Origin: Gracilariopsis chorda
Taxonomy: Eukaryota; Rhodophyta; Florideophyceae; Gracilariales; Gracilariaceae
Direction: 5' to 3'
Length of the DNA stretch: 64,000 bases
Assembly: GCA_003194525.1 (NCBI GenBank)
Contig: NBIV01000007.1
Coordinates: 124,001-188,000 of the forward strand
The first letter of the stretch is position 1. Every line of letters begins with the position of its first letter. The notes beneath the pieces are model-generated. The model was not told where the DNA came from. It saw only the letters and a list, made by a program, of their open reading frames with translations, and searched no databases. The translations under genes and the position numbers were made by a program. Below are positions 54,768 through 64,000 of the stretch, in pieces.

Positions 54768-56115
54768 GTCCCAAACGAGTCAGGACAAAAATGGAACTTG
54801 TGATATGATTTTATTCACACAGAGTGACACAATGTGGCTTGGGAAGTGCCCAATCGACACGATGTCTATAAACTGTGGCTCAGCCCTTCAGACTGAGCTG
54901 ACCCCCCCGCTTTCAATCAGAAGCGTAGGGACAGGCATTCATACCCGCCCGGATGACCCCCTCAGGGTCCATCTTCTCTCTGCCATTAGCTCCCTCGTAT
55001 TAGACCTTTTGCCCTATCGCACTTGTAGGCTCTCACATTTAAGCCTTCTCACCCAATAGTGCCCGTTCATGTCATCGCTTGTGCCGGCGATGGGGCCACA
55101 AGTATGCTCGGCAACGTCACCATTGGGCTATCGCCCCATTTCAGTGTGCGCGTGACAGATCTTAACGGTAAAATGATCGTCGGTGGTGTAAGAGAAAAGA
55201 TGGCTCCCACCTGTTTTTATTGCTGCGCTTAATTGTTGGCGATAAGATGATCGTCGGCAATCCCAGAGAAGAGATGGCTGCAAACTGTTTTCATCGCTGT
55301 GCTTAACTGCTCTTCGTCCGGTTTATTTTTCGCTGTAATAGACACTCGAGACATGTACAGGCTGTTTCCTTATGCTTGATGCCTTTATATTCTCATTTTG
55401 TAAATAAGTACATCCATTTGCTGTTGCAATATAAAAACAGTTTACTGACGATAAACGCTTTGAATGATGTGAACAGCCTTTGTAATAGACTTTGCGACTT
55501 GTTTTCTTGTCGGCTTACGATGGAAACTGTTACTGTACTATTGTAGAGACTTTGCAACATTTCTAATCCTCTTGCCAAAGTCATTGTCATGATCACGCTT
55601 GTCAACTAGTATGTATACCTTTGAATGTAATCGTTCAGTGAAGCTCATTTTCCTTTCTCTAAGCTTCACACTTGCACTGTTTGGAGGGAGCAAAGAAGCC
55701 ATCGCATTCAGGCCATCTGCATCTGTAATGGTGACTCTCCTTTCCTCTAAGATACTGCTCCGGGACAGTATGCAACACATCTATCATGTTCTTCATGACC
55801 ATTTGCCCTCCATTCGACCAGTTTCGCAACTCTTTCAAGAGCTCCGAAAATTTCTCAACGGCCACAGAACCTCTACCTTCTATGAAACTATGAATCTGAT
55901 TAAATATAGCGTGATTATCCGATCATCTAACATGCTTTCTTACTTCGTTTTCAATGGTCTTGTAAAGAGAACAAGGTGTACATCCAAAGCCATTTTTCCT
56001 GCGCTGGTGCAAAATGATTATATTTATCTGTTCATGAAAACCATGCGAATGACGCCACACATTTTGCGAGCATTTCAAACATCTTCGAAGGCATAGATGT
56101 CATAAGTGTGGTGCA
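54768..56115 (-). mobile_element. MULE 3' part, second copy, decayed
   Basis: Homologous to 26900-28250: the GGGAAGTGCCCAATCGAC block (54840), the conserved C-terminal piece with ITDADGLNAMASLLPPNSAS (55.54-55.78 kb) and the region around the SWIM domain to ~56100. It ends abruptly at ~56115, where unrelated sequence starts. No transposase core is present. The copia element K1 split it from its Z end. Confidence 0.65.
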
Positions 56116-57080
56116 AAACACCAAAAACGAAACGAGGCACGAAGGTGCTAGAATTCCTTCTCTTTTTAGAAGGTAGCATGGCGACAGAACCACCTGTGGT
56201 GAGTACACGAGCCGGACATAAACCGGGGCTCACTTCACGACTGGCGTACAGGTGCAAAAGCGGCCTAGAAAGTGATCGAAGACACGCAGAGAAGTGATAG
56301 TGCGGAACGGGTCACTCGTACGAGGAGTGCGCGACTGTTCAGCGATAAACACAACGAGTGCCTCCTGTACAACAGAGTAATGAAAAGAAACAGAAGAAAC
56401 AACAAAAGACAAACGCAAGTCTATAAATGTGGTTGAAAGCACCACGAGGTGGATGACTAGTACTACACAAGGCGACGACTCTCCGAGGAAGGATATCGTG
56501 CACCGGGGGTTTCTGAGTCAGAGCCAAACACTCGCTTGTGCGAGGTTTATTGACCGGGACGGCCCGAGCTCACCTAACTAAGTAGGGTGCCGACCGTCAA
56601 CCGTAAACTGTAATAACTATTTATGTAGATAGATAAGTAAATAGATAACCAAGAAGATAAATAAATAGTGGTAACACTATCCCTAAAAAGTAGTGCCTGC
56701 ACACGTGCACGTGTTCTATCCGTACTCCTGGCTCCAGTGTCCAATTATTACGATTTCAAGTGTGCCATGGCCAATCCATAGGTGAATTAATTCTCATATA
56801 CGCAGCTAAATCCAGCTCTCGTCACGAGGCATGTATGAGCGTGCTTCACGATTAGTCGCCGCGAAGGGCGTTGCTCTACGTATCCCCCTCCTGAGGTTCG
56901 AAAACGTCTCGTAGCGAGGTGACAACCCGTCGCAGCGGACCACGCAAATATCCACCATGAGCGAGCACTCAGCCTATTCAGGGTAGCAGCTCACGAAAGC
57001 GAATACTTCTTCTACGATCACCGACAACCTCGACGTTTCTCATCCACCTCTTGTGAGTTCTTCTTCTTCTGCGCATTCTC
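56116..57080. other. Unassigned decayed sequence
   Basis: No supported ORF. A tetranucleotide-like run (atag/taaa rich) lies at ~56620-56670, preceded by a GTCAACCGTAAAC stretch. Possibly the edge of another non-LTR or SINE-type insertion, not identified. Confidence 0.25.
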
Positions 57081-57086
57081 TGAAGA

Positions 57087-58870
57087 TGAGTTTCAACGAT
57101 CCTAACAATAGTGGCCAGGCTTCTAATACCAGTATTTCTCTGGCTTCTAGACTGCGCCTCTCCTTTCACATAGTAATCAGACCAATAAACTAGACCAACC
57201 GAATCAATTGGGTAATGCCACGAATGCGTTGTGAGCAACTCCGAGTGCTCCGTTCACCACGCCCATGGCAAGTACGTTGCCATCATACGATGAGTTAGTG
57301 TCTGTGGACCCACGAATTGAACCTGCCCGATATCGCGGGGTGCCATGGTTTCACCCAACGGGGGCTTAAAACGAGGATTTGCTCGAGAATTACGCTGATG
57401 GCAACAGAATGCTTCCAGGAGATCTCCATATTTGGGTAACCTACAACTTCCATTGGCGAAACCTCTTATCCGTGCCTGCACACGTGATGGTACACCAGTG
57501 AGGGGAGAACGATGCACAGGCCCAGAGTGGCATGGTCCGTTTAGCATATTAACGACTAAATCAGACGCCTTCGGAGACCCTGATTCCCGCAGAGTATCTG
57601 TTCGACGTGGCTCTCTACCGCACTCAAGGCGAGAGTGGTTATGGAGACCGTTTAGCCAACTTATCGAGACGTATCCCCAACAGTGGGCATGCCCCTCAGG
57701 TTAATCAGAAGTATCTGGGCTGGGCTCGTCTCATCATACGTGCGGAGTTCCGGTACTTCCGTCACTTGCTGCGGTCTACTTTGCTACATATGGTGCGTTT
57801 CGAACGTGGACCACGCTACCGATTTGGGCACATGATTCCGTACCAGAACTTTGAAGCCAAAAACACCTAACTGCAGTATATGCGTGGGCGTTACGTGCCT
57901 CTCCCCAGGCTTTAGGCGACTTACGAAGCGTTCCGGGTTGCTACATTGAGCTTCCACCGTGTATCACCTACATCAGTATTAGACTTTGCAATAATCTGTT
58001 TTCTGGCTTGTGGTCAGTAGTACTCACAGAGTGGGTAGCTCGCGCTGCGGCGTTCATCCAAGCTGATTTATAAGACCAATACCGACTGTTGTTTCTTTCC
58101 CCGAGGGTTCGAACCGGTATCCATGCTCTTGGTATCTCTGTCGTCTTAGGAGGTGGTGGCAATCACAACAAATTAATCTCCTAGTTGGATGCTATTGACC
58201 AGAGAGACTGGAATGCAGTTCCCATACAATGGAGTGGAATGCATCAGGGGACGAATCATTCCGGCCGTTCACCGGGGCACCGTACGCCGTTGGTGGGAGA
58301 TTACGTTTTCTACGACCGGTGAAAGCAAATCTTCATCCCGGAAGTGCAAGTAGCCGCGTTGCAGGACGCTGAACACGCAGTACCACCGGATCATCCGCAG
58401 GGCTCCGTCATGACAGATGGTTACTTTCATCCTTATGAGGTGTGGAGCAAAACTTTAGTAGAATACTACGTCCTTTGGCCAACTGGGGTAGTGGTCTACT
58501 AGGGTGTTGTAGCGGCAGAGAGCCAGCCACTGGGGTGACAATCCACTGGGTCTACTAGTGACGTGGGCACCAACTGGCAGCGAGGCGCAATGTCCGGGCG
58601 CTATCTCAAGTCACTACAGGTCGGGAGAATGGTAGTGATTGCTTGGAGGGGTTCGAGTTCTACTGGATGCATATGGGGGCAAGAAGACGGTGAGGGTGCT
58701 CTTCTTTACGCTTCAGAGCTCGGTGGCACTCGAGCCAGCCTATATGGCTGGCGAGGCGCTCTGACCTCTGGAAACTATCCTAACAAATTACATAAAATTA
58801 GCTACATAATAAAACCTATGGCCACAGTGCCTTGGCAGTCGCACTGTCCCCTCGTATCTCCTGCATAGGC
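57087..58870 (+). other. Decayed coding-like region of unknown origin
   Basis: Plus-strand protein-like pieces include a start MSFNDPNNSGQASNTS (57087), a piece at 57600-57870 (VNQKYLGWARLIIRAEFRYF) and one at 58563-58868. They could be gag-like remains of the neighbouring element, but no zinc knuckle or capsid signature is visible. Broken, with many breaks. Confidence 0.25.
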
Positions 58871-59126
58871 ACCCAGCTGGGCTACGTGGAATAGTTTGGC
58901 CAGCAATTTTCTGACCTCTGCCAGCCCAGCCCCATGGTTACTTTACCACTGCACCTGCCCAATGGTGATTCTCCTACAAACCTCGCCCCTTAATATCCAA
59001 CGTCCCGTCGGCCACTTCCACGTCGGTGAGCTATTGTTTTCTTTCGCTAGCGTTCTTTCCTTTCGCCCAATGGGGTTGTTGTTCTCGCGTCCTCTCCACT
59101 GATTAGGTCTCTCGCCTCCTGGTTGA

Positions 59127-61356
59127 CATGGCTGGTCGGCCCTTCCACAGCAGGTACGGCGGCGGTACCGGTTTGCGTCCATTTGGTTGCTTTTTCGGCA
59201 AGTGGCACTTGGCCGCTACCATACCATTGATCACCTACGAGTGGGGCCTCATTAACTAGTGAGTTTCAATTGCAGGGCGTTCCTCGTGCTCCTGCATTTC
59301 ACCGAGCCCTGGCGCCAACGCCCATACTTCTCTCTAGATTACCTTGTCCTTCTGGTTGCTCTTTTCTTTGCATACCGCCTTGATGCATCCACCATACCCG
59401 CCCCTTCGGTAGATCGTGGTGCATTTCCTTTGCCTTTCAGATTTCTGACCGTTGGTCTCCCCTGGCGCCGTGTCCGCTGTGCCCGCTTGTCGACCGCGTC
59501 TACGCCATTTTCTCGGGGACATGTAAAGGCTCTCATGGCTACCTCTTGGACTATGACGGCTTCGAGCGTATCTATAGGGTGGCAATAACTGTAGACTCGA
59601 CGAACATGGCTCTGGTTCCCAGCAGCGCATAAGCCAACCCCGGGGACAAATACGACTACATTGTGGGTGAAAATCCTTTGGCCGTGAGGAGTACCCATCT
59701 ACCCAGTTCGGTTGCCAAATTCTTGCAATGTGCTGACCAATATTTGGACGCCCGGCGGCTCGCTGCGATCCCCAACTATGCCCGTGCGAAGACGAACTCC
59801 CAAGAGGACTCCCGGTACAACCGTTGGCTCCACCTTCCCGCTGATGCCCGTTTGGTCGCGCGTTGCTGCGCTCTGGTCCCACCGGATATGCCTTTCGTCC
59901 GCTGCAGCGAGAAGTCTGATTATCAAGGTAGAGTAAACAAGCTCCTGGAGGACTTGTATTCGATGCATGGTGACCCTAAGGCCCCTTTCCTCCCCCTGGT
60001 CATAGCCTTCTGGGGTTAGTGTGCTTCAGACCTCCATACGATTGCTTGTACTGTTTATCGAACCGGACCTATTGGAATGATATGATCGAACCTGATGGTC
60101 GTATTCGAACCAACCTCAAGTACTCCTTCTGTTGGCACTAAGTGGAATTTCACGATATGCTTCCGTCCCGCAGGCCTTCTCTATATCTCATGCTACCGTC
60201 ACTTAGCGCCGGACCTGAGGCTACCATCTGGCACGTTTCCAATCTCCTTATGGTCCCTACTCCGTCCGTGGTAGTGTACCACACCAATCAGCTCCAGGGA
60301 GACTTCACTAAACGTCTCCCTTGGCTGACCTGGCAGGTTATTTTTGCCAAATGAGCCGTGGTCTGTTTGATGGCCTTTCTGGATACGGCCCGCTATGGGG
60401 TCCAAGCTAACTTCCGGGAGGCCGACTGCCGTATCTGGAACGAGCGGGTTCTTCCCAGTCCTGCAGGCCAACTCGTGCCTCTTCTGCGGCCTTTAATGCG
60501 GCTCATCCGTGAGTTGGGCGTGCAGAACATTGTCAGGGGTACGGAGTACGAGAGTGCAGAGGTCAAGGCCCTATTGGATTATGTCCTTCAGGTCGACTGG
60601 TTGCAGACCCCTGGGTTCCTTTGGTACGATTATGACACCGACACCTTCTTCCCGATCCCGTGACATCCTTTAGGCAATGACGACGGGAACTTCTACCAGG
60701 CCAAACCATTGCTGGCTGTCCCCGTGAACAAGCCGCATCAGTCCGTGCTGGGTTAATACCCTCAGGCCATCGGGTTTCACGAAGATTGTCTTCGTCCTCC
60801 AGTAAGGGAGCAGGCGGTAGTTCCTGTACCGGCCCCATTGGTAGCGGCTTCTTTTGTGCCGGCGCATAACGTTGCCGTGGTAGAGCCCCCAGAGGCGTCC
60901 ATCGGTCCCTTGGCTTCCCCATCTCCTACGTCCATGACGGTTTCCGCCCCTGTGGTCCCTCCTACGCCTCCCATGCCGGTCATTCGAGAGGTCATTACAA
61001 TGGACTTCGATGACCTGAAGAGGTTATGCACGTCCGTTGGTATTCTTGAACCGGCTGGTATCGTGGAGGCTCTTCGTTCCGTCTAATCCTCGGCTCGCCA
61101 GGCTTCCCGGTACCACTCGCTGGTTCAGCGTAACCAAGAGGTCAGAGAAGCCTTAGCGACCATCCTGGAGGATAACTCTAAGGTGTTGTCCGAGCGTGTC
61201 GCGACAGACCTTGATAACCACTTTGGTCTTCACCTTTCAAACACGGAGTCCGCTGGTGGTGCCTCATCCTCTTCCGCCCGGAGTCCGGCTCCCAAGCGCG
61301 CCCACACGGGATCCCCTTCTCAACCAGCTGCGTCGTCCTATGGGTCTTCTTTATGA
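59127..61356 (+). mobile_element. Antisense ORF family beside G3b, unknown protein, broken
   Basis: Plus-strand pieces read towards the pol 3' end of the neighbouring chromodomain gypsy. They contain, in order, SVAKFLQCADQYLDARRL with YNRWLHLP (59.7-59.9 kb), a QLVPLLRPLMRLIRELGVQN block followed by IVRGTEYESAEV and LQVDWLQTPGFLWYDYD (60.45-60.66 kb), a Pro/Val-rich linker (60.8-61.0 kb), and a C-terminal helix and Ser/Pro tail ending at 61356. The same blocks occur in the same order at 43.03-44.9 kb. The family is not recognised. Broken, with about four or five breaks. Confidence 0.5.
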
Positions 61357-61581
61357 CTAGTAGTCCTCAGTAATAACTATGCTTCCCTTTTTTAACCTTC
61401 TAGCGTCAAGGTGTGCGTGCGCCTTCTCTGTCGCGCTGCATTGGTCTTCATCTCAACCCTTGAATACCGCTAGGTCGGTTTTGAAACGAGTCCCTGGGGT
61501 TTTGGTGCACTTTCCTTATAGTTTAGCTGTCCGCACTTCGTTCCTGACGTTTTCGGCCTTGATGAGCCATGGACTTCGGAG

Positions 61582-64000
61582 TTATGTGGCGTCCAAGTTG
61601 GTCATTGTTGCGGTAAACCTTCGGGAGAACTGGCACGCAGCAAGCAAGTAGGGTGGCGTGGGAGGCGGATTCGTGGGCGCCATGGCCGAAAGCAGTGTTT
61701 CTATTTGTTGGAGGCGGATTAGGCCCGTGCTGGCGCAAATTTGTGGGTAGGGTTCCCCCTCCTTAAGGTCAAGCTCCATGTGGCCTGTTTTTGACCAATA
61801 GCGGGCCACAAAATTATCCGGGTGGTCTGACCTCGGAAGCCAATTATCGTCCGTGGGCTCATAGCCATACCAACGGACTTTGTAGCGCACTTCGCCATCG
61901 TCGGTGATCTCAGCGGATACGATGAGGTCGATGACATATTCCCGTTGGTCGTTCATTCCGGCATCCTCTGGTAGGTCCATCTGGTCGAGGGGACCGTATC
62001 CGTCAGCGTCCGAAGGAACAGCGTCAGAGGTCTCCATAGGGTCGGCTACTTCTTCAGGAAACACCATTTCGTCCATGGAACCGTAGCCATCGGGGGAAGT
62101 GCCTTCCAAATCTGCGGAGACCTGCGGTTCCTGAGGGACCGTAGGGTCATTGACCAGTGGTTGCGTAAGGATGGAGGGTAGGGGTTGGGACGAAGGGAGA
62201 GCGCGCGAGTCGAATGGTTCAGTTTAAGGTGGGCGTGGCGCCAGAGAGACTTGGTCCATTGTGACTGTGTCCTGGAGCCCATCTCGGTCGATATTAACCG
62301 TATGACCAAGGGACTTAAGTAGCTTGAAGGGCCTAGTGTACTTTGGCAACAGCTTCTTGGTGATGTCTTCGTCCTGGGCCTTTTTTTTCGGTGGTCTGGT
62401 CAAGTAGGGGTAATCTCCCACGGCATTTTGCGGTGTGAACCGAACGGACCAATTGAAATCGGCCTTATAGCGCACTTGTGCTTTGTCTAATGTGGTCTGT
62501 GCGGCCTTCAAGATAGAATCAATTCGCTTCCGCGAAGACCGTTTGGGCTGGGCGGGATTCATTTCCTCCGTTATGTCCTGAGGTGCTCCGAAGTCCTGTA
62601 TGTCAACCATGTACGGCGCAGGGGCACGTACGAGGGTGAGGTCAAAAGGAGTTGTAACAGTGGACTTGTGCACTTGATTGTTATATGCATAGACCAGCGG
62701 CTGGACATAGTCATCCCAGTCCAATTGGTGCTCGGAAACGTAGTGAATTAGCCTCTTGGCCAGGGTTTGCTTAAACCTTCTGGCTTGTCCATTGGTCCGA
62801 GGATGGTAGGCGGTGGTGAGGAGATGTTTTAGACCTAAGGCCGATCACACATGCTCAAAGAATTTGGAGATAAACTGAAAGCCATTGTCCGTAAGGAGAT
62901 AGAGCGGCGGTCTATAGGGATAAATTCAATGGACAAGGAAAGCCATGGCCACGTCCGTGGCGGTTGTTGATTTGAGCGGAATTGCTCGGGTCAACTTGGT
63001 CAACCGATCTGTAATCACCAATATAAATAAATTGCCATGGGTGGACTTCGGAAATGGCCCTAGGATATCCACAGCAGTGAGCTCCAAAGGCCCGGCCGCT
63101 GGGAATAACTTCAGTTTCCCTTGATGTACCGCTCTTGTACCTCGGATCTTTGCGCATGCTGCACAAGTGCTTGCGGTCTCCATTGTATCATTGGTCATCA
63201 GAGGCCAGTAAAAGTATCTCCTCAGGGTCTGATACAACTTAGTTTCTCCAGGATGGCGAGCCAACCTCGCATAGTGAGCGAGGTAAAGAAGGCGTGCTCG
63301 TAAGGCCTTAGGCGCTACGCGCTGTATCGCCCCGTCCAATGGTGACCTGCGACATAATATGCCTCGGCGGTCCTAATCAAATAGTGACCCAGGTTTGCCT
63401 ACTTTCTCTCCTATCTGGGCGCAGTATTCGTCCTTTTTCTGGGCCTGAAGGAATTCCTCGAGGGAAATTGGTGTAAGATTCGCGCTTTCCGACTGGGCCA
63501 TATGGATTTCCAACGGACGGCGCATAAGATCGCTGCGCCGTGTCCCCCCGTCCATTGGGCCATTCTCACCTCAGCCACCAGTGGTTCCTCTCCCTCGTCA
63601 TCAGAGTACTGTGGTCCATCCCAGATGGTGAGAATGTCATTTTCCAGGGGAGTTTGGTCCGTATCATCGGTTAGGATGCGTGACAGCGCATCTGCAGCCT
63701 GATGTTTCAGCCCTGGCCTATAGGTCACTTTGTAATCGAATTCGGCCAGGCGCAATCTCCATCGGGCCGGGCGGGAGGATGCGTCCGTCATGTTCAGTAG
63801 CCAACAGAGGACGTGGTAATCTTTCCTAATGGTAAAGCTAGTTCCTTCCAAATAAGGCCGAAGATGGAGCACTGACCACACGATGGCCAAAGATTCCTTT
63901 TCCGTGGTGCTATAGTTCCTTTCGGCCTTGGTCAGGGACGTACTCCAGTAGCCAATTGGGTGATAATCCTTAGAGGACTCCTGCTCTTGTAGAAGGGCTC
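61582..64000 (-). mobile_element. Chromodomain Ty3/gypsy element G3b (pol 3' part, continues past window)
   Basis: Read from the right edge leftwards: RNase H (63.9-63.4 kb; YHVLCWLLNMTDASSRPARW, HQAADALSR), integrase zinc-binding and core (63.34-62.9 kb; H-x-H...C-x2-C as YLAHYARLARHPG ... CAAC, DILGPFPKS, VITDRLTKL), integrase C-terminal region (62.7-62.2 kb), and a chromodomain (62.1-61.6 kb; YVIDLIVSAE ... YKVRWYGYEPTDDNWLP). A purine-rich run on its strand near 61381-61393 could be the polypurine tract. Several breaks. The left end of pol lies outside the window. Confidence 0.75.

Noticed and set aside
59255-59275. A 17-base 'intron' (gtgag...cag) after a stop codon near 59257
   Set aside because: Far too short for a spliceosomal intron, and lying in a decayed element; a chance match.

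Overview
The window looks like nuclear DNA of a eukaryote with a compact, intron-poor gene set and large transposon islands. My best guess is a florideophyte red alga such as Chondrus or a relative. This is inferred from long single-exon genes, short intergenic gaps, moderate GC and abundant Ty3/gypsy, Ty1/copia and MULE relics. No ribosomal or organellar marker fixes the taxon.

Bases 1-9,050 are a gene-dense host segment. They hold the 5' end of a PNPase-like gene (minus, leaving the window), an unrecognised ORF, a DUF218 gene, an acetyl-CoA transporter gene (SLC33A1/AT-1 family) divergent from a PRUNE/exopolyphosphatase-type DHH phosphoesterase gene, and a GH85 endo-beta-N-acetylglucosaminidase with a long Ser/Arg-rich tail. 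These look single-exon and intact.

Bases ~9,200-26,960 are a tandem array of a ~5.0-5.15 kb unit: three full copies and a shortened fourth. Each unit carries an intact 492-codon gene on the minus strand, with a degenerate NUDIX-like domain fused to an APH/choline-kinase-like domain. The three full units also carry a small C2H2 zinc-finger gene that appears spliced, a dispersed segment ('Z'), and a region that looks like a multi-exon gene. Copies 1 and 2 differ from copies 3 and 4 at both gene ends and in the promoter, while the gene core is almost identical in all four, which points to gene conversion. GGGTTA...TAACCC-type hairpins recur through the array and near its edges.

Bases ~26,960-64,000 are a nested graveyard of mobile elements: a decayed MULE (27-30.4 kb); a Ty3/gypsy element of ~10.3 kb with ~0.65 kb LTR-like ends (30.4-40.7 kb) joined through one LTR to the end of a second gypsy relic (to ~42.0 kb); a chromodomain gypsy 3' end with a convergent antisense ORF (42.0-45.7 kb); a copia relic (46.1-47.0 kb); an inverted gypsy LTR (47.2-47.9 kb); a complete-length but broken copia element with both LTRs (48.9-54.8 kb) sitting inside a MULE/Z copy; another decayed stretch (56.1-58.9 kb); and a second chromodomain gypsy (61.6-64.0 kb, running off the window), again with a convergent antisense ORF of the same family (59.1-61.4 kb).

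The two most interesting items are the tandem NUDIX-APH/zinc-finger array and the antisense ORF family kept at the same place beside two diverged chromodomain gypsy elements.
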